DNA of 62,716 nucleotides from Streptomyces endocoffeicus (lineage in GTDB: Bacteria; Actinomycetota; Actinomycetes; Streptomycetales; Streptomycetaceae), in NCBI RefSeq assembly GCF_016741935.1, contig NZ_JAERRG010000042.1, forward strand, positions 1-62,716. The letters run 5' to 3'. Shown here in pieces: positions 8,248 through 16,709 of this stretch (positions are counted from its first letter, which is position 1; every line of letters starts with the position of its first letter). The notes under the pieces were generated by a model. The model had not been told where the DNA came from, ran no database searches, and worked only from the letters and a program-made list of their open reading frames with translations. A program made the position numbers and the translations under genes.

Positions 8248-8481
8248 ATGACCACCACTCAGCCGCCACAGCCGGTCCATTCATCGCCGAACGATTCCGC
8301 CACCCCAGCGGAGCCGTTCCTGTCCGTTCACACCACCGTCGTCCTGCTCACCGCGCTCGTCATCGGCCTCGTCATCGGTGGCCTCACCGCCCTTACCGGC
8401 GCGCCTGTGCCCGCCGCCGTGATTGCCGGACTGACCAGCGCGGGCGCCAGCGCTCCCGTCCTGCGAACACTGATCCAGTGA
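8248..8481 (+). CDS. Small membrane protein, unknown function
   Basis: A 77-residue protein not assigned to a family. The first ~25 residues are polar and Pro/Ser-rich. Then come a strong hydrophobic helix (TTVVLLTALVIGLVIGGLTA, about residues 29-48) and a second weaker one (VPAAVIAGLTSAGASAPVL), giving one or two membrane spans. ATG 8248 has only a weak purine-rich site (GTTGAGG). Divergent from the WD40 gene across a palindromic region, so the two may be co-regulated. Codon use is typical of the genome, which favours a real gene. Confidence 0.6.
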   Translation: MTTTQPPQPVHSSPNDSATPAEPFLSVHTTVVLLTALVIGLVIGGLTALTGAPVPAAVIAGLTSAGASAPVLRTLIQ

Positions 8482-8539
8482 TCCCGCCCCGGCCGGTCCC
8501 GCCCCCGCCGATGCCGTGCGGCGTCATGCCGGATCCGGC

Positions 8540-9160
8540 TCAGCGCGCGCCTGCCACCAGCTCCTGGTGGACGAAATCCACCAGGAGTTCGCGCATCGTC
8601 CCGATGGTCATGCCGGGGACTCCGGTCAGCACCTGGATGGCCGCGCCGTCGGTGAGGGCGGTCAGCCGCAGCGCGACGACCTGCGGATCGGCGTCCGCGC
8701 GGAAGACGCCCTGCCGCTGGCCGCGCTGGACGATCCGGCGGACGGTTTCCTGCCAGCGTGCGTAGTACTCGTTGTGGGCCGGGCGGAACTCGGGGCGGAT
8801 GGTGGCCTCGGCCCAGTACTGGAGCCAGATGGCCCACTCGTCCCTGACCTGGCCGACCCGTGGCAGCTGCATGTCGATCAGCTTCAGCAGCCGCTCGTGT
8901 GCGTTGTGGACGGCTCGCAGTTGGGTGGACTGGCGGGCGAACGCCCGGTCGACGCAGTACTTGAGGGCCTCCGCCAGGACGTCGTTCTTGCCCGGGAAGT
9001 AGTAGTGCACCGTGCCGGTGCTGGTGCCACAGACCTTGGCGATGTCGGCGATGCGCACGGCGTGGAAGCCGCGCTCGGCGATCAGCTGCCACGTGGCGTC
9101 GAGGATCCTCGCCCTGCGGTCCTCGTCGCTCCTGGGCTCCGCCTTCGTCCCTGTGGTCAC
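8540..9160 (-). CDS. TetR-family transcriptional regulator
   Basis: A 206-residue TetR/AcrR repressor. The N-terminal HTH is clear: ARILDATWQLIAERGFHAVR, then IADIAKVCGTSTGTVHYYF. The C-terminal ligand domain (from ~residue 60) includes WAIWLQYWAEATIRPEF and ends VDFVHQELVAG, of the TetR_C_6/BetI-like kind often linked to catabolic genes. GTG 9160 is chosen because GGGGAG precedes it and the longer reading runs through the operator. The gene is divergent from the SDR-led catabolic operon; two matching 17-bp sites lie between them, so it very probably represses both units until an acyl-CoA or the substrate binds. Confidence 0.92.
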   Translation of the reverse strand: MTTGTKAEPRSDEDRRARILDATWQLIAERGFHAVRIADIAKVCGTSTGTVHYYFPGKNDVLAEALKYCVDRAFARQSTQLRAVHNAHERLLKLIDMQLPRVGQVRDEWAIWLQYWAEATIRPEFRPAHNEYYARWQETVRRIVQRGQRQGVFRADADPQVVALRLTALTDGAAIQVLTGVPGMTIGTMRELLVDFVHQELVAGAR

Positions 9161-9226
9161 ATCGTCTCCCCGTCGTCCTCGGTCCTGGTTCCCCCGTCTG
9201 TGCCGACGCTCAGCGTCCGGCCATTC

Positions 9227-9243
9227 TGACTGATGCGTCAGTT
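9227..9243. promoter_or_regulatory. TetR operator copy 1
   Basis: TGACTGATGCGTCAGTT contains arms ACTGA/TCAGT around TGCG. It is the exact reverse complement of the site at 9334-9350. Confidence 0.7.
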
Positions 9244-9333
9244 TCTCGGCAAGTCCCGGGTCCGCGATAAGCCCCTTCTGGCACGGGAATTTTCTGGTCG
9301 CCACCCCTTGACGTCAGTCTTGATGAGAGGGCT

Positions 9334-9350
9334 AACTGACGCATCAGTCA
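9334..9350. promoter_or_regulatory. TetR operator copy 2
   Basis: AACTGACGCATCAGTCA is the exact reverse complement of 9227-9243, with 107 bp between centres. It lies 77 bp upstream of the SDR start, within the expected promoter/leader of the catabolic operon. Confidence 0.7.
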
Positions 9351-9352
9351 AA

Positions 9353-9409
9353 CCTTTGGCACCCATCCCTTTGGCACCCCATCCCTTTGGCACCCATCCC
9401 TTCGGCACA
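9353..9409 (+). repeat. Tandem 15-16-bp leader repeat, four copies
   Basis: Four near-identical units of CCCTTTGGCACCCAT lie in the presumed 5' leader of the catabolic operon, directly after the second TetR operator; the second copy has an extra C and the last reads CCCTTCGGCAC. Confidence 0.85.
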
Positions 9410-9426
9410 CAGCTCGAGGAGGCTCT

Positions 9427-10290
9427 GTGCGCACTGACCAACCCGTGCCGCCGGTCAGCGGACTACGGCCGGATGTCCACACCGGCAAGGTCGCACTGGT
9501 GACCGGCGGAGGCACCGGCATCGGCCGCGCCACCGCCCTGGACCTGGCCGCCGGCGGCGCGCGCGTCGTGATCTGCGGGCGCCGCCCGGAGCCCCTGGCG
9601 GAGGCCGCCGAGGAGATCGAGGCCCTCGGCGGCTCCTGCGTCACGGTGTCCGCGGACATCCGCGAGGAGTCCCACGTCACCACGGTCGTCGACCGCGCAC
9701 TCGAGGCGTTCGGACGCGTCGACGTCCTGGTCAACAACGCGGGCGGACAGTTTTCCGCGCCCGCCGAGGAGATCAGCCCGGGCGGCTGGCGGGCCGTGCA
9801 CCGGCTCGCCGTCGACGCCACCTGGGCGATGACCCGCGAGGTCGCCCGCCGGGCGATGATTCCGCAAGCTTCGGGCGCGGTGTTCTTCATCGCCTTCTCC
9901 CCGCGCCGCGGCATCCCCGGCTTCGCCCATGCCGCCGCCGCGCGGGCCGCGGTGGAGAACCTGGCGGCCGGGCTCAGCCTGGAGTGGAGCCGGTACGGCA
10001 TCCGTACCGTGTGCGTGGCCCCCGGCACCATCGCCACCGGTGGCCTGGACGACCACTACACCCCGGAGGACCGGGAGCGCTGGGAGCGGTCGGTGCCGCT
10101 CGGCAGGCTCGGCCGGCCCGAGGACGTCTCCGGCCTCATCTCCTTCCTCGCCTCCCCCCAGGGCTCGTACATCACCGGCACGACCGTCGTCGTCGACGGC
10201 GGAGCCGACGCCTGGGGCGCCGGTCACCCCGTACCCGACGTACCCCACCACCTCACCACGCCGGACTCGTCCCCTAAGGACAACCCATGA
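9427..10290 (+). CDS. SDR-family oxidoreductase, atypical active site
   Basis: A 287-residue classical-length short-chain dehydrogenase. Seen: the cofactor motif TGGGTGIGRA (residues 26-35), CGRRPE after strand 2 (favouring NADP), VNNAGG, and the C-terminal GTTVVVDGGAD. The usual YxxxK catalytic pair is absent: the region reads GFAHAAAARAAVENL, with Ala at the Tyr position and Arg at the Lys position. This resembles 2,4-dienoyl-CoA reductase-like SDRs, fitting the acyl-CoA genes that follow. GTG 9427 has GAGGAGG upstream. Its stop overlaps the next start (ATGA), making it the first gene of the TetR-controlled operon. Substrate unknown. Confidence 0.87.
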   Translation: MRTDQPVPPVSGLRPDVHTGKVALVTGGGTGIGRATALDLAAGGARVVICGRRPEPLAEAAEEIEALGGSCVTVSADIREESHVTTVVDRALEAFGRVDVLVNNAGGQFSAPAEEISPGGWRAVHRLAVDATWAMTREVARRAMIPQASGAVFFIAFSPRRGIPGFAHAAAARAAVENLAAGLSLEWSRYGIRTVCVAPGTIATGGLDDHYTPEDRERWERSVPLGRLGRPEDVSGLISFLASPQGSYITGTTVVVDGGADAWGAGHPVPDVPHHLTTPDSSPKDNP

Positions 10291-12362
10291 GCCTCTCCGC
10301 CACTGAGCGGCGCGTTCCCGAACGCGACCTGGGACCGCTCTTCGCACCGAACGCGGTCGCCATCGTCGGAGCCAGCAACGACCAGGCCAAGTGGGGCAAC
10401 TGGATCAGTGTGCAGGCGCTGCGCATGCGGGGGCGCCGTCCGGTGTACCTGGTCAACCGCCGTGGTGAACCGGTGCTCGGCGAACGGGCCTACCGCTCCA
10501 TGGCCGAACTCCCCCAGTGCGCCGACCTCGCGGTGATCGCCGTCCCGGCGGCCGGGTTCGAATCGGCCGTCGAGGACGCGCTCGCCGCCGGGGCGCGCGC
10601 CATCGTCGGCATCACCGCGGGCTTCGCGGAGCTCGGCACGGAGGGCGAGGCGCGGCAGTCGGCGCTGGCCCGGCGGGTGCGCGAGGCGGGGGCCGTGCTG
10701 CTGGGCCCGAACTGTTTGGGCGTCCTGGACAGCGGCAGCGAGCTGTATCTGTCCTCCAATCCGCTGCCGCCCGGCTCGGTGGGCCTGATCTCGCAGAGCG
10801 GCAACATGGCCCTGGAACTCAGCCGGATCCTCTCCGAGCGGGGGCTCGGCTTCTCCCGCTTCGCCTCGCTCGGCAACCAGGCCGATCTCACCGTGGCCGA
10901 CCTCATCCGTGCCTACACCGTGCACCCGGAGACCAAGCTGATCGCGGTGTACAGCGAGGACTTCGGCGACGGCCGGGACTTCGTGGCCGCGGCCGCCGAG
11001 GCCACCACCATGGGCAAGCCCGTGGTGCTGCTCACGGTCGGCGCCAGCGAGGCGTCCGTACGCGGCGCCAAGTCGCACACCGGGGCGCTGGTCAGCGACA
11101 GCTCGGTGATCGACGCGGCCTGCCGGGCCGCCGGGATCGACCGGGTGGCCAGCCCCCGTCAGATGGCCGCCCTGCTGGAGGCGCTGCATCTGTTCGGCGC
11201 GGCCCCCGCCCGCAGGGTGGCGGTGCTCGCGGACGGTGGCGGCCATGCCTCGGTCGCCTGTGACCTGGCCGAGCGGTACGGGCTGTCCGTGCCGGAGTTC
11301 GACCCCGAGCTGTCACAGCGGCTGCGGGACCATCTGACGCCGTCGGCGGGGGTGGGCAACCCGGTGGACCTGGCGGGCATGGGCGAGAAGGACGTCACCT
11401 CCTTCGCCCGTGTGCTGGGCGATCTGCTCGACGCGCCGGACACCGACTCGGTTCTGATCACCGGATACTTCGGCGGCTACGGCGAGTACAGCGCCGCCCT
11501 CGCCACCGCCGAGGTCGAGACCGCGGCCGAGATCGGCGAGTTGGTGCGCGACCGCTGCAAGCCGGTGGCCGTGCACACCATGTACCCCTACAGCGATGCC
11601 GCCGAGGAGCTGCAGCGGCGCGGCGTCCCCGTCTTCCGCGCCATCGAGGAGGCGGCCCGCAGCCTCGGGATGCTGGCCCGGCGCACCGCCGCCGACCCCG
11701 CGCTGCGGCCCCTGCCCGACCCGGTGCCACCGGTCACGGATGACGGCTACTGGAGCGCACGCGAGCTGATCCGCGGCGCGGGGGTGGACTTTCCGGCGGC
11801 GCGTCTGGCCACGACCGTGGACGAGGCCGTGGCGGCGGCCCGTGAGATCGGTGGCAGGGCCGTGGTCAAGGCGCTCGGCCTGCTGCACAAGTCCGACTCC
11901 GGGGGTGTCGCGCTCGGTTTGGCGGGCGATGCGGCGGTCCGTACCGCCGTCGCCGACATGGCCGAGCGGCTGTCCCCGCCGGGGTACTGCGTCGAGGCCA
12001 TGGCGGATCCGCGTGACGGTGTCGAGCTGATCGTCGGCGTCCGGCGCGACCCCCGCTTCGGGCCGGTCACCATGCTCGGCCTCGGCGGGGTCACCACCGA
12101 GGTACTGCGCGACGTGGCCTTCGCCCTCGCCCCGCTCACCCCCGGGCAGGCCCGTGAACTGCTGGACCGGCTGCGCTCCGCCGCCCTGCTGCACGGCGTA
12201 CGCGGCCGACCCGCCGTCGGCCTCGACGCACTCGCCCACACCGTCGCCGCCATCACCGACGTGGCGGCGGCCCACCCGGAGATCGCCGAGCTGGAGGTCA
12301 ATCCGCTGCTCGCCACTCCGCGCGGATGCCAGGGCCTGGATGCCCGCATCGTCCTGGGCTGA
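10287..12362 (+). CDS. ADP-forming acyl-CoA ligase (acetate-CoA ligase family)
   Basis: A 691-residue single-chain acyl-CoA synthetase (NDP-forming) that would activate a carboxylic acid with CoA and ATP. Domain order: CoA-binding domain (residues ~12-140; FAPNAVAIVGASNDQAKWGN, GPNCLGVLD), succinyl-CoA ligase-like domains (~150-460; GLISQSGNMALELSRI, KSHTGALVSD), and a C-terminal ATP-grasp domain (~480-690; VVKALGLLHKSDSGGVALGL, ELEVNPLLA). It is coupled to the SDR by an ATGA overlap. In an operon with acyl-CoA dehydrogenase and enoyl-CoA hydratase it is the likely entry step of a CoA-dependent degradation pathway. The acid cannot be deduced; the family covers acetate, propionate, ferulate and others. 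Confidence 0.9.
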   Translation: MSLSATERRVPERDLGPLFAPNAVAIVGASNDQAKWGNWISVQALRMRGRRPVYLVNRRGEPVLGERAYRSMAELPQCADLAVIAVPAAGFESAVEDALAAGARAIVGITAGFAELGTEGEARQSALARRVREAGAVLLGPNCLGVLDSGSELYLSSNPLPPGSVGLISQSGNMALELSRILSERGLGFSRFASLGNQADLTVADLIRAYTVHPETKLIAVYSEDFGDGRDFVAAAAEATTMGKPVVLLTVGASEASVRGAKSHTGALVSDSSVIDAACRAAGIDRVASPRQMAALLEALHLFGAAPARRVAVLADGGGHASVACDLAERYGLSVPEFDPELSQRLRDHLTPSAGVGNPVDLAGMGEKDVTSFARVLGDLLDAPDTDSVLITGYFGGYGEYSAALATAEVETAAEIGELVRDRCKPVAVHTMYPYSDAAEELQRRGVPVFRAIEEAARSLGMLARRTAADPALRPLPDPVPPVTDDGYWSARELIRGAGVDFPAARLATTVDEAVAAAREIGGRAVVKALGLLHKSDSGGVALGLAGDAAVRTAVADMAERLSPPGYCVEAMADPRDGVELIVGVRRDPRFGPVTMLGLGGVTTEVLRDVAFALAPLTPGQARELLDRLRSAALLHGVRGRPAVGLDALAHTVAAITDVAAAHPEIAELEVNPLLATPRGCQGLDARIVLG

Positions 12363-12421
12363 CCCCATCGCACAAGAGCACTGACAGCGCTGATACGCGC
12401 CACATCAACAGGAGGAACACC

Positions 12422-13594
12422 GTGGAATTCGCCCTCAGCCCCCGTCTGCTCGAACTCAAGCAGCGTGCCGCCGACCTGACCGGCAAGATCATGCAGTTCG
12501 AGGACGAGTGCGAGGCCAACAACGGTCTGCCGCCCGAAGCCCACGCCGCCATCCGCGAGGAGGTGCTGGCCCATGGCCTGCAGGCCATCAACATGCCCGC
12601 CGAGTGGGGTGGCGCTGGCCTGACCATCCTCGAACAGGTCGTCGTCCAGGACGAGTTGGGCAAGCTCACCAACGCCCTGTGGGACGCGGTGTGGCGTCCG
12701 GCCAACTGCCTCAGCGCGTGCACTCCCGAGCAGCGCGAGCGCTACCTCGTCCCGGACATCGAGGGGCGCCGCCGCGATGCCGTGGCCATCACCGAGGAGC
12801 ACGCCGGCTCCGACCCCTCCCGGATCCGCACCACGGCCACCCGGGACGGCGACGGCTATGTCCTGAACGGCGAGAAGTGGTTCGTGACCGTCGGCGACGC
12901 GGCGGACTTCCTCATCGTCCTCGCCTACGTCCAGCCCGACAACGAGCCGACGATGTTCCTCGTCGACAAGGACACCCCCGGCGTCTCCGTCAAGCGCACC
13001 CCGCGCTACACCCACACCTTCGTCTACGAACACCCCGAGTTCCTCTTCCAGGACGTCCGGATCGGCCAGGACGCGGTCCTCGGCCGGATCGGCGAGGGGT
13101 ACGACCTGACCCGCGACTGGTTCACCGAGGAGCGGCTGATGATCGCCGCGCGCACCATCGGCGCCGCCGAGCGCGCGCTGCGGCTGGCCGTCGACTGGGC
13201 GAAGGAGCGTGAGCAGGGCGGGGATGTGCTGATGAACCGCCAGCTGATCCAGGGCATGATCGCCGACTCGGTGACCGAGATCGCCACCAACCGCGCCTTC
13301 ACCCACCAGGTGGCCTGGGAGTTCGACCAGGGTGGCGACCGCAAGACCCTGCACGCCAAGGCCGCCACCGCCAAGCTCGCCGCCTCCGAGGCGTCCAACC
13401 GGATCGTCGACCGCTGTGTGCAGATCTTCGGCGGCCGGGGCTACATGCGGGACGTCCCGGTCGAGCGGCTGTGGCGCGAGCTGCGGGTCGACCGGATCTG
13501 GGAGGGCACCTCCGAGATCCAGCGGCTGGTCATCGCCAACGAGGTCGGCAAGCGCGGCCTGGACGACCTGCTGTCCTTCACCGCCGGAAGCTGA
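12422..13594 (+). CDS. Acyl-CoA dehydrogenase
   Basis: A 390-residue FAD enzyme that introduces an alpha-beta double bond into an acyl-CoA. Seen: an N-terminal helical domain, the FAD/substrate segment AITEEHAGSDPSRIRTTATR and NGEKWFVTVGDAADF (mid-domain beta barrel), QIFGGRGYMRDVPVERLWRE, and the C-terminal IWEGTSEIQRLV, where the Glu of EGTSE is near the usual catalytic-base position. GTG 12422 has AGGAGG upstream. It is the third gene of the TetR-controlled operon, 59 bp after the ligase. Substrate chain type is not decided. Confidence 0.92.
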   Translation: MEFALSPRLLELKQRAADLTGKIMQFEDECEANNGLPPEAHAAIREEVLAHGLQAINMPAEWGGAGLTILEQVVVQDELGKLTNALWDAVWRPANCLSACTPEQRERYLVPDIEGRRRDAVAITEEHAGSDPSRIRTTATRDGDGYVLNGEKWFVTVGDAADFLIVLAYVQPDNEPTMFLVDKDTPGVSVKRTPRYTHTFVYEHPEFLFQDVRIGQDAVLGRIGEGYDLTRDWFTEERLMIAARTIGAAERALRLAVDWAKEREQGGDVLMNRQLIQGMIADSVTEIATNRAFTHQVAWEFDQGGDRKTLHAKAATAKLAASEASNRIVDRCVQIFGGRGYMRDVPVERLWRELRVDRIWEGTSEIQRLVIANEVGKRGLDDLLSFTAGS

Positions 13595-13616
13595 CCGGCG
13601 CCTCCGGCGGCAGGGA

Positions 13617-13675
13617 CCGTACGGCCACACCCACTGCCGTACGGCCACAGCCCACGGCCACCGCCGTACGGCCGC
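13617..13675 (+). repeat. CCGTACGGCC repeats between operon genes
   Basis: Three copies of CCGTACGGCC(A/G)C (13617-13628, 13637-13648, 13664-13675), each containing the palindrome CCGTACGG, lie in the 189-bp gap between acyl-CoA dehydrogenase and enoyl-CoA hydratase. Alternative pairings could form stem-loops that affect mRNA stability within the operon. Confidence 0.75.
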
Positions 13676-13783
13676 ACCGAACGGCCCCTGCCGCCGGGTA
13701 CCTCACTGCCGCGCCACCCGAACACCCGGCCCGGCAACGACCCGCAACGTCCCCCAAGCACCGAGGCAGGAGAAGCACGCGCC

Positions 13784-14542
13784 ATGACCGACACCGACAC
13801 AACGCCCGCCGCCTCCCCTGAGGCCGGCACCGTGGAGATCGAGCGCACCGGCGAGCACCAGGACATCGCCGTCCTCACGCTGCGGCGGGAGCGGAAGCTC
13901 AACGCGCTCTCCACCCATATGGAATCCGCCCTGCTCGACGCCCTGCGCGGCCCGCAGGTGCGCACCAGCCGCGCCGTGGTCGTCACCGGAGTGCCGCGCG
14001 CCTTCTCGGCCGGGGCGGACACCGGCGAGCTGCGCGAGATGACCCCCGAGGCGATCGCCGACTATTACCGCTCGTCCGGCGCGGTGTACGAGGCGTTCGC
14101 CGCGCTCCCTCAGCCCACCGTGGCGGCCCTGTCCGGCTACTGCCTCGGCGGCGGCCTGGAACTGGCGCTGGCCGCGGACATCCGGGTGGCCGATCCGGAC
14201 ACGGTCTTCGGGCTGCCCGAGGTGGGCATCGGCATTCTGCCCAGCTCCGGCGGGGTGACCCGGCTGGTGCGCGAGGTCGGACCGGCCCGCACCCGCGATC
14301 TGGTGCTGCGCGGCCGCCGCTTCGGCGCGGGGGAGGCGTACGCCTGGGGGCTGATCGGGGAGGTCGCCGGCGGCGGCACCGTCCGGGAGAAGGCGGTGGA
14401 GATCGCCACGGAGCTGGCCGGACAGCCGCAGCTCGCCGTCTCGGTCGCCAAGCAGGTGATCACGGCCGCCACCGACGCTCCGCGCGAGGCGGCGCTGCTG
14501 CTGGAGCAGCTCGCGTACGCCGCGCTCAACCGGACCGGCTGA
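13784..14542 (+). CDS. Enoyl-CoA hydratase/isomerase family protein
   Basis: A 252-residue crotonase-fold enzyme. Seen: the oxyanion-hole segments AFSAGADTGEL (residues ~73-83) and GYCLGGGLELALAADIR (~118-134), with Glu126 and Glu146 (GLPEVGIGILP) at the two catalytic positions of hydratases. Both acids are present, so hydration is plausible. GGCAGGAG precedes the ATG. It acts after acyl-CoA dehydrogenase in the operon, giving a 3-hydroxyacyl-CoA that the SDR or an unlinked dehydrogenase could oxidise. No thiolase is present, so the route may end differently from normal beta-oxidation. Confidence 0.92.
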   Translation: MTDTDTTPAASPEAGTVEIERTGEHQDIAVLTLRRERKLNALSTHMESALLDALRGPQVRTSRAVVVTGVPRAFSAGADTGELREMTPEAIADYYRSSGAVYEAFAALPQPTVAALSGYCLGGGLELALAADIRVADPDTVFGLPEVGIGILPSSGGVTRLVREVGPARTRDLVLRGRRFGAGEAYAWGLIGEVAGGGTVREKAVEIATELAGQPQLAVSVAKQVITAATDAPREAALLLEQLAYAALNRTG

Positions 14543-14622
14543 ACCGGTCCACCGCGACCACGACCGTCAGGGGGGATCCGCGCACCACCCGCCCGTCCAC
14601 GCTCGCGCCCAGGAGATACCGC

Positions 14623-16122
14623 ATGGCAGTCAGCACCACCAAGGCGACCGGTTCACCGGACACGCCGGGCGCCACTCGGCACCACCGGCCGGTCATCGAG
14701 AGCCGGTCGATCGACTATGTGCCCCTCGCCGAACGCCACGGCAAGGTCTGGCACCTGTTCCCCGTCTGGTTCGCCGGGGACGCGCATCTCGCCACCATCG
14801 CCACCGGCGCGATCGGGGTGGCGCTCGGCGGCAATCTGATCTGGACGGCCATCGCCATCGTGCTCGGCAACGCCCTGGGCACCTTCTTCATGGCCTTCCA
14901 CTCCACGCAGGGCCCGCAGCTGGGGCTGCCTCAAATGGTCCAGTCCCGGCCGCAGTTCGGCTTCGTCGGCGCACTGCTGGTGTGGGTGGTGGCGCTGGTG
15001 ACGTACATCGGCTACACGGCCTTCAACCAGGTTCTGGTCGGCTCGACGATGGACCATCTGGCGGACACTCCCCCGTCGGTCAGCTATATCGCCTACGCGG
15101 TGATCGGCATCGTGCTCGCCATCGTGGGATACGACTTCATCCACAAGGCGTCCCGGTGGCTGACGTATCTGACGGGCGCGGGCCTGGCCGTCTTCTCGGT
15201 GGGCATCGTGGTGGTCGCCCCCTTCAGCGCGGACCAGCTCGATCTGAGCGCCTTCACCCTCGCCCCCTTCCTGATCCAGCTGTTCCATGCCGCCGTCTAC
15301 CAGCTCTCCTGGTCCATCTACGTGTCCGACTACTCCCGCTACCTTCCGCCGACGGTGGGGGTGCGCTCCTCGTTCTGGTGGACGTATCTGGGCGCGGGCT
15401 TCGGCGGCGCGTGGATGATGCTGGTGGGGGCGGTGGCCGCGGGCCTGTTCCCGAAGCTGGGTCTGGTGGACGCCGTGGTCAGGGCCGGTGACCAGCTGTT
15501 CGACGGTTTCGGTGTGGTGCTGCTGCTGTTGTCGGTGATTCCGCTGTTCACCATCGGCACCCTCAACTTCTACGGTGGCAGCCTCACGCTGCTCTCCAGC
15601 ATCGACTCGGTGAAGCGGATCCCGCTGACCCTGGGGACCCGTGTCGCCACACTGGTGGTCCTGGGCGTGGTCTCCACCGGCCTCGCCTTCAGCGCGAACG
15701 ATGACTTCCTGACCACCTTCGGGGACTTCCTGATCGTTCTCGGCTACCTCTTCACCCCGTGGACGGCGATCAACCTGATCGACTTCTATGTGGTGCGGCG
15801 TGGCCGCTACTCGATCCGCGAGATCTTCAACCCCCATGGCATCTACGGCCGTTGGAACTGGCGCGGGCTGACGGCCTATGGTGTCGGCTTTGCCTCCATG
15901 CTGCCGTTCGCCGTGATCGGCGACGTGGAGGGGCCGCTCGCGCACTGGGTCAAGGGCGCCGATATCACCATGCTGGTCGGACTCGCCATATCGTCCCTGC
16001 TCTACCTGGTGCTGTGCCGCTCACTCGACATCGACGCCGAGCGCACCGTCATCACGTCCGCCGACGCCGGTCTCGACCCGGACCACGCCGGACACCAGGC
16101 AGGGGCCGGACATCACGCATGA
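14623..16122 (+). CDS. NCS1-family nucleobase/related permease
   Basis: A 499-residue integral membrane transporter of the nucleobase:cation symporter-1 family with about 12 hydrophobic segments. Seen: HGKVWHLFPVWFAGDAHLAT before and into helix 1, GALLVWVVALVTYIGYTAFN, VYQLSWSIYVSDYSRYLPP in the substrate-site region, and LFTPWTAINLIDFYVVRRGRY near the C-terminus, all family-typical. Known NCS1 substrates are purines, cytosine, allantoin, hydantoins, pyridoxine and thiamine. AGGAGATACC precedes the ATG. It lies 80 bp after the hydratase in the same orientation and probably imports the operon's substrate. Confidence 0.9.
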   Translation: MAVSTTKATGSPDTPGATRHHRPVIESRSIDYVPLAERHGKVWHLFPVWFAGDAHLATIATGAIGVALGGNLIWTAIAIVLGNALGTFFMAFHSTQGPQLGLPQMVQSRPQFGFVGALLVWVVALVTYIGYTAFNQVLVGSTMDHLADTPPSVSYIAYAVIGIVLAIVGYDFIHKASRWLTYLTGAGLAVFSVGIVVVAPFSADQLDLSAFTLAPFLIQLFHAAVYQLSWSIYVSDYSRYLPPTVGVRSSFWWTYLGAGFGGAWMMLVGAVAAGLFPKLGLVDAVVRAGDQLFDGFGVVLLLLSVIPLFTIGTLNFYGGSLTLLSSIDSVKRIPLTLGTRVATLVVLGVVSTGLAFSANDDFLTTFGDFLIVLGYLFTPWTAINLIDFYVVRRGRYSIREIFNPHGIYGRWNWRGLTAYGVGFASMLPFAVIGDVEGPLAHWVKGADITMLVGLAISSLLYLVLCRSLDIDAERTVITSADAGLDPDHAGHQAGAGHHA

Positions 16123-16165
16123 GCCGGAGTCGTGTCCTGCCGGGCGGATTCCACAAAGAATGCCG

Positions 16166-16667
16166 ACGATGATTGTCATCGGGTATAGGGATGGCCTGGA
16201 CGAAGCACTGCGGCGCCGAGACCTGGAGCCCTTCTATATCGTCCAGGTGCCGGTGAACACTCCGGAAGGCCGGGGCTTCAAGTACGTCACCGACATGGAG
16301 AACGCCCAGGAAATCTCGCCGGGCAGGTGCTCGCAAGCCTCGACGCGCCGGATTGCGTATTCCATCTGGAAGCATTCACGGAAGACGCGGGGCTGACGTT
16401 CGGCGAGTGCGCCATCCGTCTCCCGGGCGCACTCTCCTGCTACGCCGCCCGAAGAGCGGAAGCCTCAGTCAACAGGATTTCGAGCGCAACTTCCGCTTCG
16501 ACGAGATCCAGTATTCCTCGTCACCCGACACGCCGCTCGGCCCGTACGGCCGCGTGGGGCAGGCCATCGTATCCGACCAGGATGAGCTGAAGCTGGAGCG
16601 GACAATCGAGGAAATCGTGCGGTTCAATGAGGCCGGCGGCGGATACGCCCAGTCCCCGGGCGAGTAG
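16166..16667 (+). pseudogene. Decayed ATP-grasp-like gene
   Basis: Coding-like segments lie in three successive frames. First IGYRDGLDEALRRRDLEPFY with VTDMENAQEI (from ~16166), then DAPDCVFHLEAFTEDAGLTF plus GECAIRLPGAL (~16335-16440), then DFERNFRFDEIQYSSS to the stop at 16667. The middle part resembles the metal/ATP-binding region of ATP-grasp ligases; the last segment is not recognised and may be unrelated. No frame gives a full protein, so frameshifts and deletions are inferred. The region lies between the NCS1 permease and a membrane protein and carries no other gene. Confidence 0.45.
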
Positions 16668-16709
16668 TCCCCGAGGCTGTTCAGGGTTGGCAGGTGGAGG
16701 GCAAAGTTC

